The position numbers and the translations under genes were made by a program. 64,000 nt of DNA from Catellatospora sp. TT07R-123 (lineage in GTDB: Bacteria; Actinomycetota; Actinomycetes; Mycobacteriales; Micromonosporaceae): contig NZ_BNEM01000002.1 of assembly GCF_018327705.1 (NCBI RefSeq), forward strand, positions 2,108,001-2,172,000. The letters are read 5' to 3'. This document shows positions 17,331 to 25,291 of the stretch, piece after piece (the stretch's first letter is position 1; every line of letters starts with the position of its first letter). The notes below the pieces were generated by a model. It made no database searches, was not told the DNA's origin, and saw only the letters and a program-made list of their open reading frames with translations.

Positions 17331-17503
17331 GGAACCGCCCTTAACCATCAAGAACCATCCCCCGCGCGGGGCGCTCCCTCCGGGCCGCCGCTCCGGTGGG
17401 CGCTGCTCTCCCCGCGCCTCGTGCCGGACAGTGCCCCGAGGCACGCCGGACAGCCTGCCCACAACTGTGGCCCCTGCCGTGCCGAGCGCCTTGGAGGAGA
17501 CCG

Positions 17504-17914
17504 ATGACCGCCCACCCGATGACCGCTGCCATCGGCGAGATGGCCGCACGCCTCGCGGTGGCGAACTACTGCGCTGGTGTCGCCTTCACCAACGGGCAAT
17601 GCGGCGGCAAGTCCGTAGACCACTGGGACCGGGCGTCTGTCCGGCGGCTCCGGGCGGTTCAACGCCTCGCCGCCGCCATGTCCGCCCCGGTGTGCGCCAC
17701 CGCCGCCGACACGCCCGCCCGCACGCGGACAATGTCCGGGCAGCGGTCCGCCCCGACGCTGGTTATAGCAACGCCGGACATGGCGGTGTCCGCCCGGACG
17801 TCCGCCCCCGCCGCCACGACTGCCGCCCGAGTCGCCGCCATCGCCGCCGCCCTTGGCGTCTGTGACCGGACGGTCCGGCGGCATCGGGCGGCGCTGCGGG
17901 CGGTGTCCGCCTGA
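17504..17914 (+). CDS. Small HTH-domain protein of unknown function
   Basis: A 136-residue protein starting at ATG 17504 with a textbook GGAGGAGA ribosome-binding site 3-4 nt upstream. The N-terminal half is Ala/Arg-rich (RLAVANYCAGVAF, then RRLRAVQRLAAAM). The middle is low in conservation-like signal. The C-terminal end, AALGVCDRTVRRHRAALRA, forms a convincing helix-turn-helix. The product probably binds DNA and belongs with the other accessory genes of the 17-20.7 kb patch. No family name can be given. The codons include more Thr/Ala ACG and GCC runs than the neighbours. Confidence 0.6.
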   Translation: MTAHPMTAAIGEMAARLAVANYCAGVAFTNGQCGGKSVDHWDRASVRRLRAVQRLAAAMSAPVCATAADTPARTRTMSGQRSAPTLVIATPDMAVSARTSAPAATTAARVAAIAAALGVCDRTVRRHRAALRAVSA

Positions 17915-17984
17915 CCGCCGCCTGTGTCCGCCCGAGGTGCCCTCGCCACGCCCGATGGGGGTACTTCCTCGTAGGCTCGCTGCC

Positions 17985-18308
17985 ATGACTGGCCTTATTC
18001 AGGTGTCCACCGCGACCGAGCACCGCGACGCTGCCGTTACCCTCGCGGGCGAGGCTGTCCGCCTTCGCCTCGCTGCCTCCGCACAGATCATTGGCCCTGT
18101 GACGTCCGTGTTCTGGCACCTGGGCGAGTACGGCACGGGTGAGGAGTGGAAAACCGCGCTCATCACGACCAAGGACCGCTACGCCGAGCTTGAGGCGTTC
18201 ATCCTGGCGAACCACCCGTGGCAGAACCCGCAGGTGACCGCCGTCGAGATCGTCGCTGCCTCAGCCGCCTGCGCCACCTGGGCGCACAGCGCCGTCAACG
18301 CGGGCTGA
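17985..18308 (+). CDS. cutA: CutA-like divalent-cation tolerance protein
   Basis: A 107-residue protein matching the CutA1 family along its length: LIQVSTATEHRDAA at the start, SVFWHLGEYGTGEEWKTALITTKDRYAELEAFI in the middle, and NPQVTAVEI near the end. CutA1 forms very stable trimers. Its proposed role in metal tolerance is not firmly proven. The start is ATG at 17985. Its 3' end overlaps the convergent truncated regulator by 14 bp. It is the only recognisable housekeeping-type gene inside this accessory patch. Confidence 0.85.
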   Translation: MTGLIQVSTATEHRDAAVTLAGEAVRLRLAASAQIIGPVTSVFWHLGEYGTGEEWKTALITTKDRYAELEAFILANHPWQNPQVTAVEIVAASAACATWAHSAVNAG

Positions 18309-19098
18309 CCGCGAGGCCGTCCCGTAGTTCGCGCATGGCACGAGTCGCTTCGAAAGGCGCGGAGAGCGCGAGCGTCGCCGCTATCCGCGCCTTCGGTCGC
18401 GTCGAAGCAACACCCGCGGTCAGACTGTGAGCCCTGGTGATCGTGCTGGCGGCAAGCTCAACTTCGCGCCCGTGTAGGTACGCCTCGGCGAGCGCGAGCA
18501 GATAGAGCGCCTTGTCACGCGCGTAAGCGTCCGGGAAGTCCGCAAGCGCGCCGGTCAGCGGCGGCACCGCCCGCAACGGCCGGCCAAGCGCCGACCAGCA
18601 TCGGCCGGTCATGATGTCGATCTCTTGGGCGTCGACCCACGCTGCCCAGTCTGGATCGGCGGGGGCTCCCTGGCCATCGAGCGCTCGGGCCGCTTCGCCA
18701 AGAGCTGCCTCAGCCTCCGCAACGAGCCCAGCAACGGCGTAGGACCACGCAGCCCGGTCAAAGACCAGCGCTCGGACCTTCGCTGGGACGTAGGCGGTCA
18801 ACGCCTGGCACGATGCGCGGGCAAGCTCAACATCCACTCGCCCGCTGAAGGCCCGCTGATACGCATCGAGCGCGAGCGCGTTGGCGACAAGTGCTTGATC
18901 GCCCGCCTCAACCGCCGCGTGGCGACTCGTCTGGTAAAGGTGGGCGGAGCGGCCCATCCATCCCGCATCGAATGCAGCCCAGCCCGCTAGCTGAGCCTGC
19001 TCGGCAAGCACCGCGAGCAGCGCCCGGCGGGTGCCGTCGGTGTACGTCCCGCCGCTGAGCACGGCACTGCGGCGGCTGAAGAAACGGTCGACCCTCAC
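18295..19098 (-). pseudogene. N-terminally truncated XRE/TPR-type regulator
   Basis: A 267-codon frame of helical repeats: QAQLAGWAAFDAGWMGRSAHLY, ALDAYQRAFSGR, ALYLLALAEAYLHG and a C-terminal SPFEATRAMRELRDGL. This matches the TPR-like effector half of actinobacterial XRE-family regulators. Such proteins normally start with a 60-80 residue helix-turn-helix. Here the frame can be read only 15 codons above the GTG at 19098 (SKVRVDRFFSRR) before a stop, and no HTH is present. Either the 5' half has been lost or this stands alone as a TPR protein. The GTG at 19098 lacks a clear ribosome-binding site. Confidence 0.6.
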
Positions 19099-19142
19099 CT
19101 TGGAGTAGGCATCGCCCCGAGCATTTCGCGCATGCTCAGCGT

Positions 19143-19436
19143 GTCATCCCTCGCCATTACACCCTCAACGAACGCGCCCTTCGCCGCGCCTACGACCTCG
19201 GCGGCACGTTCCTACTCGAACGGTCCGCCCGGCAGCAGCTCTACATGGTCGTTCGTGGCAGGGCCGAGAGCGCCGAGGAGTGCGCGGCGCTGGCCGAGTG
19301 GTACCGCGCCGAGGCGCCGACGGTCGTGGCGTATTGGACCGACGTTGCCCAGGGCGAGGCGTGGCCGGCGGGGGCGCTTCCGGACGCCTACCTCAGCGAT
19401 GCGAGGGCCGCCGTAGCCGCCCTGACGGTCGCCTGA
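19143..19436 (+). pseudogene. Small conserved-looking ORF with no clear start
   Basis: The frame ending at 19436 reads VIPRHYTLNERALRRAYDLG, then FLLERSARQQLYMVVRGRAES and ends DARAAVAALTVA, giving about 97 residues of plausible helical protein. The frame is open upstream but contains no ATG/GTG/TTG before the ATG at 19245, which lacks a ribosome-binding site. It may be a fragment whose 5' end was lost, or it may start at 19245 with 63 residues. Function unknown. It sits head to head with the truncated regulator. Confidence 0.35.
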
Positions 19437-19637
19437 TTAGCGACGCAGATCGGCCGCAAGACGGCAGGCGGGCGACGCACACCACCGCGCGCAACCAGCG
19501 TGACTGTCGTCGTGATCCCGAAGAACGGCGTCCGCCAGGGCGCCGCTGTCGCGCTCGGCGCGGTGCGCGCGGTTCAGTAGGTCGTGCCAGTCGGACGCGT
19601 CCAGGTCATTCACAACGCGCACAGGGGTGCCCTCCAC
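19437..19637 (-). CDS. Hypothetical small protein
   Basis: A 66-codon ORF with GTG start at 19637 (GGGAG 9 nt upstream) or, more compactly, GTG at 19622 with GGAGG 7 nt upstream. The product is acidic and then Cys-containing at the end (GCARWCASPACRLAADLRR). It converges exactly on the preceding ORF with no gap. No family recognised, and coding status is uncertain. Confidence 0.3.
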   Translation of the reverse strand: MEGTPVRVVNDLDASDWHDLLNRAHRAERDSGALADAVLRDHDDSHAGCARWCASPACRLAADLRR

Positions 19638-19856
19638 TAGATCAAGCTCCCGCTCGCCCTGAGGCGGTAGCGGCGTCTCATGTCAAGTGTCAGGCCTGCT
19701 CAGAGTGGTTGATCAATCTCGTCAGCCGCCGCCAGGCGCCGTCAACGGCTGTCATACCGCAGTAACCACGTGGCACATTGAGCCTCTGGTTGTCGTGAGT
19801 TGCCAAGCATAGACTCAGCGTGTCGTCACTGGTTGAGTCGAGAGGACGCACCCCCT

Positions 19857-20261
19857 GTGCCTGGGCCAATCCGCATGCCGCCGCTGAGCGAGCTGCCGAA
19901 CGGACCCCGGCGCGAGTTCGTCGAGGAGATGTTTTTCTACTTTCGGACCGCCGGGCGGCCAACGCTGCGCGAGATCGACGACGCGATCAGGAAATATGAT
20001 CTAGTCGGAACCGCAAGCCGGGAAACCATTCGGCGGGTGCTACAGGGCACTTCGGTGCCCTCGCGGTGGACGACGGTTGAGGCGATCCTCTACGGCCTGT
20101 GTGACCTCGCTGGTTTCAAGGTGCATAGCGACCGCTGGCCAGACGAGATGGACTCGGCGTCGTGCTATGACTACGTAAAACGGCTCTGGAACGACGCCCT
20201 CGACAGCGACCCGAATCCGCCGAAGATCGTCGACCCATGGGACCAAGAGCCCCCGTTCTGA
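19857..20261 (+). CDS. HTH protein of the actinobacterial XRE-like accessory type
   Basis: A 134-residue protein. Residues about 10-80 (LSELPNGPRREFVEEMFFYFR, GRPTLREIDDAIRK, TASRETIRRVLQGTSVPSRW) form a helix-turn-helix like those at the N terminus of many large actinobacterial regulators and NTPases. Here it stands alone, with a C-terminal helix and a polar Asp/Pro tail ending DPWDQEPPF. The start GTG at 19857 has GAGG about 12 nt upstream. ATG at 19875 is an alternative. The base composition is visibly more AT-rich than that of flanking genes, suggesting recent acquisition. A strong terminator follows. Confidence 0.6.
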   Translation: MPGPIRMPPLSELPNGPRREFVEEMFFYFRTAGRPTLREIDDAIRKYDLVGTASRETIRRVLQGTSVPSRWTTVEAILYGLCDLAGFKVHSDRWPDEMDSASCYDYVKRLWNDALDSDPNPPKIVDPWDQEPPF

Positions 20262-20266
20262 CGACA

Positions 20267-20306
20267 CGCCCCGCCTCCCGGTTCGCGCCGGAGGGCGGGG
20301 CGTTTT
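20267..20306 (+). terminator. Rho-independent terminator after the HTH gene
   Basis: CGCCCCGCCTCC pairs with GGAGGGCGGGGCG and is followed by TTTT (20303-20306). This is the most classical intrinsic terminator in the window. The 150 bp beyond it hold no convincing gene. Confidence 0.85.
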
Positions 20307-20458
20307 GCGTTTACACGCTCGTCAACGATGGGCCTCCTCACGGGAAGAGATCATCGAACGTATGCACGCTCCTCGAAGTGGACCCCGGATCGCTGAAGTC
20401 GCTCCACTCCGTCTTGATCATGTTGCTCGCCGCTGGCGGAGCCCTGCTAATCCTGGTC

Positions 20459-20698
20459 CTAATTAACTATGTCTAGCGCAGGCTCAACGACCGCGCTGGC
20501 AAGCTCAGCATGTTGGATGCACAGAACATCCTCGCCGGTCGCCGGTAGCCGCCGAAGGAGCGCAAGGCGGCCGAGCAGGACCAGGTCGTATCCGCGCCGG
20601 GCCAGGGCGTGCGCCGTGGCCGCGCCGATCCCGGTGCCGCCGCCGCTGATCACGGCCAGCGGCCGCGTTTCCTCAGTCAAGATCACGCGAGCCACCAT
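20459..20698 (-). pseudogene. Truncated short-chain dehydrogenase
   Basis: From the ATG at 20698 the frame reads into a typical SDR nucleotide-binding start, LAVISGGGTGIGAATAHALARR. It departs from the family after about 45 residues and stops at residue 79. The catalytic Ser, Tyr and Lys regions are absent. It is best read as an SDR fragment whose remainder was deleted at the edge of the accessory patch. Confidence 0.55.
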
Positions 20699-20805
20699 AC
20701 CGGACAGAGCTGCACGAACAGGGTCCGGCCAGGCGGCTACTGAACCGGGCAAGCCCGGGTTTCGTGTCAATGTGGAAACCTGCCGGACACATTGATCTCT
20801 ACCCG

Positions 20806-20819
20806 TGGGAGCGCTTCCG
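20806..20819. promoter_or_regulatory. CebR-like operator without a gene (site 1)
   Basis: TGGGAGCGCTTCCG differs at two positions from the streptomycete CebR consensus TGGGAGCGCTCCCA. No ORF starts close by on either strand. Confidence 0.55.
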
Positions 20820-20938
20820 CAGGTAGCGGGCACATCGGTTATCAGGCAAGGATTTCCAGGTGGTTGCCTACAGATTCTGGGTCGGTGAAGGGTCTTCCCC
20901 TCCGGTTCAGAACTCGCTATCGTCTCAACAAACGTCCA

Positions 20939-20952
20939 TGGGAACGCTTCCA
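20939..20952. promoter_or_regulatory. CebR-like operator without a gene (site 2)
   Basis: TGGGAACGCTTCCA is a near-perfect dyad of the CebR type, 133 bp from site 1 and 392 bp from site 3. Nothing recognisable is encoded between 20700 and 21383. Confidence 0.55.
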
Positions 20953-21025
20953 CGGATGTTCATCAATGTAAGAATTAGCCCGTCGATGGCCCGCCCGGAC
21001 GCCATCGCCGGCCGCTCCCCGAGGC

Positions 21026-21085
21026 GGTCGGTCGCCGATCTCCCTACGACCGGCGACCGACCTCCCTCCGGGTGCCGGAGAGGAG
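21026..21085. other. Consecutive hairpins in the intergenic region ahead of bglC
   Basis: GGTCGGTCGCC (21026-21036) pairs perfectly with GGCGACCGACC (21052-21062). A second stem, CTCC.TCCGG / CCGGA..GGAG, follows at once (21062-21085), and a short GCGAC/GTCGC stem lies near 21100. No known riboswitch class is recognised. Confidence 0.4.
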
Positions 21086-21330
21086 GTGAAGCTCGCGACT
21101 ACGTCGCGTGCCAACGGCTCCCGCGCGTCACGCTGTCTCGTGACCTGCCGCCCGGCAGGCACAGGGCGTGAGCACCCGATGGGGGCGGGGACTGCCCTTC
21201 CCCGCTCCCATACCATCGGGATGCATTGTCCGCCTTGACGCCCATCAGCACCAGACTTGCGCCACCTTTGCGAAAGTCCGAACACCACATCTCCACCCGT
21301 CACCGGGATAGGGACAACTGTACCCGATCA

Positions 21331-21344
21331 TGGGAGCGTTCCCA
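21331..21344. promoter_or_regulatory. CebR-like operator of the GH1 beta-glucosidase gene
   Basis: TGGGAGCGTTCCCA is one base from the CebR consensus and lies 40 bp upstream of the ATG at 21384. CebR represses cellulose/cellobiose genes in streptomycetes until cello-oligosaccharides bind it. Confidence 0.75.
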
Positions 21345-21383
21345 CTCATGATCAGCCCTTTCCCAGTATTTGAGGAGCACCAC

Positions 21384-22820
21384 ATGCCAGGCACCCCCAG
21401 CGCCGACCCAAGCGGCGCCGCGACCACGACGGTCGCCACCGGCGCTCAGAACGCCGGCGTGGACGGGACCACTTCGGATCCCGCCCCCGCCGCGGCGCCG
21501 GCCCTGCGGTTCCCCGACGGATTCATCTGGGGGGCCGCGACCTCGGCGTACCAGATCGAAGGCGCGGCTCACGCCGACGGACGCGGGCAGTCCGTATGGG
21601 ACACCTTCTGCAGGATCCCCGGCAGGGTGCGCAACGGCGAGACCGGAGACGTCGCCGCCGACCACTACCACCGCTGGGCCGACGACCTGGACCTGATCCG
21701 GGAACTCGGCCTCAAGTCGTACCGCTTCTCGGTGTCCTGGCCGCGGGTCATCCCGACCGGCGCCGGACCGGTGAACCGCAAGGGCCTCGACTTCTACAAG
21801 CGCCTGGCCGACGGCCTGCGCAACCGCGGCGTCACGCCGATGGTCACGCTCTACCACTGGGACACCCCGCAGGAGCTGCAGGACCTCGGCGGCTGGGAGA
21901 ACCGCGACACGGCCTACCGCTTCGCCGAGTACGCCGCCACCGTGGCCCAGGCCCTCGGCGACGTCGTGCCCAACTGGCTCACCCTCAACGAGCCCAAGAC
22001 GATCGTGCAGAACGGCTACCTGTCCGGCACGCACGCCCCCGGCAAGCAGGACCCCGCCGCCGCGTACGTCGTGGCCCACCACCAGCTGCTCGCCCACGGC
22101 CTGGCCGTGCAGGCGATGCGCCCGCACCTGGGGGCCGCCGGCCGGATCGGACCCGCGCTCAACCTGCACCCCTGCTACCCGGCCGACGACAGCCCGCAGG
22201 CCCAGGCCCGCACCGTGCTGCACGACGGGTACGAGAACCGCCTCTACCTCGACCCGATCCTCAAGGGCAGCTACCCGCAGGACGTGCTGGACGACCTGGC
22301 GTCGTACTCGCCGATGCAGAAGTACGTCCTCGACGGCGACCTGCAGGTCATCAACTCGCCGATCGAGCTGCTCGCGGTCCAGTACTACACGCCCCTGTAC
22401 GTCACCGCCGACGGTGACACGGTCACCCGCTACCCGACGACCGAGGCGTTCTGGCAGCAGATCTATCCCGAGGGCATGTACGACATCCTGATGCGCATCA
22501 AGAAGGACTACGGCGACGTCGCCCTGACCATCACCGAGAACGGGCTGCCCACGCCGGACACCCTGAGCCACGACGGCCGGGTGCGCGACAACGGCCGCAT
22601 CGCCTTCCTGCGCGACCACTTCGCCGAGGCGCACCGCGCCATCACCGACGGGGTCAACCTGGAGAGCTACCACGTGTGGTCGCTGATGGACAACTTCGAG
22701 TGGGCGGAAGGCTACGACCAGCGGTGGGGCCTGGTCTACGTCGACTACGCCACGCAGCGCCGGATCCTGAAGGACAGCGCCGGGTGGTACAGCGGCGTCA
22801 TCAGCGCCAACGGCCTGTGA
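21384..22820 (+). CDS. bglC: GH1 beta-glucosidase, probably cytosolic
   Basis: A 478-residue family 1 glycoside hydrolase. The catalytic acid/base Glu203 lies in LTLNEPKT and the nucleophile Glu385 in ITENGLP. The N-terminal signature FIWGAATSAYQIEGA is present. No signal peptide is seen; the first 40 residues are a disordered Ala/Thr/Pro tail. It should hydrolyse cellobiose or short cello-oligosaccharides inside the cell. The ATG at 21384 has GAGGAG 6 nt upstream. A CebR-like operator overlaps the promoter. In streptomycetes this gene ends the cebEFG-bglC operon, but no cellobiose transporter genes lie here. A hairpin terminator separates it from the convergent kinase gene. Confidence 0.93.
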   Translation: MPGTPSADPSGAATTTVATGAQNAGVDGTTSDPAPAAAPALRFPDGFIWGAATSAYQIEGAAHADGRGQSVWDTFCRIPGRVRNGETGDVAADHYHRWADDLDLIRELGLKSYRFSVSWPRVIPTGAGPVNRKGLDFYKRLADGLRNRGVTPMVTLYHWDTPQELQDLGGWENRDTAYRFAEYAATVAQALGDVVPNWLTLNEPKTIVQNGYLSGTHAPGKQDPAAAYVVAHHQLLAHGLAVQAMRPHLGAAGRIGPALNLHPCYPADDSPQAQARTVLHDGYENRLYLDPILKGSYPQDVLDDLASYSPMQKYVLDGDLQVINSPIELLAVQYYTPLYVTADGDTVTRYPTTEAFWQQIYPEGMYDILMRIKKDYGDVALTITENGLPTPDTLSHDGRVRDNGRIAFLRDHFAEAHRAITDGVNLESYHVWSLMDNFEWAEGYDQRWGLVYVDYATQRRILKDSAGWYSGVISANGL

Positions 22821-22868
22821 AAGTTTCCCCGCCGGTGGGCGACCACCGAGTCCACGCCGGCGGGTGAC

Positions 22869-22899
22869 GGGGCCGGGCGACCAGTGGTCGCCCGGCCCC
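22869..22899. terminator. Bidirectional terminator hairpin
   Basis: GGGGCCGGGCGACCA pairs exactly with TGGTCGCCCGGCCCC around a single-base loop. It sits between the convergent bglC and kinase genes. Confidence 0.75.
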
Positions 22900-22908
22900 C
22901 AATGTGTG

Positions 22909-24300
22909 TCAGGCCCCCAGCGCCCGGCCGAGCGCCGCCACGTCGCCGCGCAGCCGCTGCGCGGCCGCCGGGGCGAGGCTGCCCTCGTCCTGCCGCAGGT
23001 CGATCTTGTCGTTGAGGTTCGCCAGCTGCTGGCGTAGCAGGTCGCCTGTCGGCTTGTTCTGGGCGATGTTGCGGATCACGTTGGCGATGTCGGTCTTGAC
23101 GTCCGAGCGCACCTGCGTCTGCGACTCGGCCAGCTCCAGGGTGTACAGGGCCGCGTCGCGGGCCTGCACAACCGTCAGCACCGCCGAGGACGGCAGCGGG
23201 GACGGGGGCGGCGGCGGCGACTTCGTGGGATAGCCGGTGGGCCAGTTGGCCGGCACGGACGGCGACACCGACGGGCTCGGCACCGGCGACGCCGACGCGG
23301 CGGGTGGGACGGTGCTGGGCGAGGCCGAGGCCGAGGGCGAGGCACCCGACCCGGCGGGCCGCTCGGTGTCGTCCAGCGGCAGCAGCCACACCAGCAGCCC
23401 CAGCGCGCCCAGCGCACCGGCGGTCAGCGCCACCGGGAGCAGCCGCCGGCGTCCGGGGACGGCCAGCGCCGAGCGCAGCACCCGGGCCGCCTCGGCCGCC
23501 GACGGGCGCCCGGCGGGGGTGCGCTGGAGACATTCGACGACCAGGCGGATGACCGAGCGGGGCAGCCCCGGCACCTGCGGCAGCACGATCGGGCCGTGGT
23601 CGGCGGCGACGTCGTCCCACCCCGCGACCCGGAACGGCGGATGGCCGGTCAGCATCTCGTACAGCACCACGCCCAGGGCGTACACGTCGGTGGCGGGCTG
23701 GGCGGGGGTGCCGTCCAGGCGCTCCGGGGCGACGTACGAGGGGGTGCCGAAGCTGGCGCCGGTGCTGTCGTCGTCAGGCTCGCCGACCCGGGCCGCGATG
23801 CCGAAGTCGAGCACGGTGACCTGCTCGCCGTGCAGCATGACGTTGTCGGGGGTGATGTCGCGGTGCACCACCCCGCGCCGGTGCGCGACCTCCAGCACCG
23901 TGGCGACCCGCCCGGCGATGCGCAGCGCCTCCCGCCACGGCAGCGGTCCCAGCGCGATCCGGTCGGCCAGCGGCTCGCCCGCGACCAGCTGGAGCACGAT
24001 GACGGCGATCTCCTCGCCGTCGGCGGTGCTGTCGCGGACGAAGTCGTGCACGCCCGCCACGTCCGGGTGGTTCAGCCGGGCCACCGCCCACGCCTCCCGG
24101 CGGGCGAGCTCCCGCAGCCGCTCGTCGCCGGCCAGGACCGGGTCGAGCACCTTCAGCGCCACCAGCCGGTCGAGCGTCTCGTCCTTGGCCCGCCAGATGA
24201 CCGACATCCCACCGGCCCCGATCCGGTCGATCAGCCGGTAGCGCCCGGCCAGCAGATCTCCGGCGCGCATCAGGAAATCATGTTCGGTCACGTCCCGCAC
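22909..24300 (-). CDS. Membrane Ser/Thr protein kinase (PknB type)
   Basis: A 463-residue Hanks-type kinase. The Gly loop IGAGGMSVIW spans residues 28-37, the ATP-binding lysine is K50, the catalytic loop HRDITPDNV begins at 146, DFG is at 165-167 and the APE motif is VAPERL. The catalytic loop has Thr150 where most Ser/Thr kinases have Lys. A transmembrane segment lies near residues 287-310, followed by a Pro/Ser-rich extracellular linker and a small helical C-terminal domain, so it likely senses a signal outside the cell. The start GTG at 24300 lacks a clear ribosome-binding site; ATG at 24270 is an alternative. Confidence 0.88.
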   Translation of the reverse strand: MRDVTEHDFLMRAGDLLAGRYRLIDRIGAGGMSVIWRAKDETLDRLVALKVLDPVLAGDERLRELARREAWAVARLNHPDVAGVHDFVRDSTADGEEIAVIVLQLVAGEPLADRIALGPLPWREALRIAGRVATVLEVAHRRGVVHRDITPDNVMLHGEQVTVLDFGIAARVGEPDDDSTGASFGTPSYVAPERLDGTPAQPATDVYALGVVLYEMLTGHPPFRVAGWDDVAADHGPIVLPQVPGLPRSVIRLVVECLQRTPAGRPSAAEAARVLRSALAVPGRRRLLPVALTAGALGALGLLVWLLPLDDTERPAGSGASPSASASPSTVPPAASASPVPSPSVSPSVPANWPTGYPTKSPPPPPSPLPSSAVLTVVQARDAALYTLELAESQTQVRSDVKTDIANVIRNIAQNKPTGDLLRQQLANLNDKIDLRQDEGSLAPAAAQRLRGDVAALGRALGA

Positions 24301-24372
24301 GGTGCGGCATGATCGGCGGTGGTGTCAACGCCCCCACCGACAACAGTTGCATGATCGTTGCGCGACCCGCCG

Positions 24373-25272
24373 TCAGCGCACCGCGACCGTGCGACCCTCC
24401 TGTTCGGACAGCTGAGCCGCGGCCAGCACCGCCACGACGTCGCGGCCGAACCGCACGTCGCACGGGTGCCCGGGGTGCCCGGAGCGCACCTGGGCCAGCA
24501 GTTCGTCGACCGCCCGGCCGAAGTTGACCACCGGATCGCCGGAACCGCCGGGCAGATCCACCACGCCCGCCTCGCCCAGCAGCTGGTAGCCGAACGGCTG
24601 CGCGGCGGGCGGGGCGTCGAGGGTCAGCTGCATGACGCTGACCGCGCCGCTGTCGTGGCGGGCCAGCACGTGGCTGGTGGCGTGCGCGCCGCGCAGCGCC
24701 GACACCTCGGCGACCGGGCCGAGCACCGGCAGCAGCCGCGACAGCGCGTGCGGCCCCAGGTCCCACAGGCCGCCGTGCTCGCGCCGCCACAGCGAACCGG
24801 AGTACGGGCCGCCCTGGGCGAAGATCGAGCCGTACATGACGACGCGGGCCGAGCTCCAGCCGCCCGCCGCCGCAGCGGTCTCCAGGGCCCGCGTCACCTC
24901 GGGGTCGAACCGGGCGGTGAAGAAGACGACGCTGGCCACGCCGCTGTCGGCGGCCGCCTGCACCACCGCGTCGGCGTCGGCGACGGTCAGCGACACCGGC
25001 TTGTCCAGCAACAGGTGGCGCCCGGCGCGGGCGGCGCGCACGGCCAGCGGCGCCTGCACGTCCGGCGGCAGGGCCACGGCGACGGCCTCGCAGTCGGCGA
25101 TGAGCGCGTCGGCGTCGGCGTACGGCCGCACCCCGAGGTCGGCGGCCAGCGCCGCCGCCTTGGCCGGATCGCGGCCCCACACCCCGACCAGCTCGGTCCC
25201 GGGATGGGCGGTCAGCGCCGCCCCCTGCGTCACCCGGGCCCAGTGGCCCGTGCCGAACAACCCGAATCGCAT
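24373..25272 (-). CDS. Gfo/Idh/MocA family NAD(P)-dependent oxidoreductase
   Basis: A 299-residue protein. The N-terminal Rossmann fold starts FGLFGTGHWARV and is followed by the conserved strand and lysine in HLLLDKPVSLT (the EKP-like motif). The C-terminal half holds GGLWDLGPHALS, the catalytic histidine helix of the family. Members oxidise or reduce sugars and cyclitols; the substrate is unknown. ATG at 25272 was chosen, with AGGGTG a few bases upstream; the in-frame GTG at 25281 is the alternative. It is transcribed in the same direction as the downstream kinase gene, 72 bp away. Confidence 0.87.
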   Translation of the reverse strand: MRFGLFGTGHWARVTQGAALTAHPGTELVGVWGRDPAKAAALAADLGVRPYADADALIADCEAVAVALPPDVQAPLAVRAARAGRHLLLDKPVSLTVADADAVVQAAADSGVASVVFFTARFDPEVTRALETAAAAGGWSSARVVMYGSIFAQGGPYSGSLWRREHGGLWDLGPHALSRLLPVLGPVAEVSALRGAHATSHVLARHDSGAVSVMQLTLDAPPAAQPFGYQLLGEAGVVDLPGGSGDPVVNFGRAVDELLAQVRSGHPGHPCDVRFGRDVVAVLAAAQLSEQEGRTVAVR

Positions 25273-25291
25273 GGTGATCACCCTAGCGACC

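Noticed and set aside
20378-20476. A 32-codon frame with a hydrophobic C-terminal helix (SVLIMLLAAGGALLILVLINYV region)
   Set aside because: It needs a GTG start without a ribosome-binding site and lies just after a strong terminator. A membrane peptide is possible but unsupported.
21086-21241. A GTG start right beside an AGGAGG motif upstream of bglC
   Set aside because: The spacing between the Shine-Dalgarno-like motif and the GTG is too short, the motif is part of a hairpin, and the 51-codon product shows no family features.
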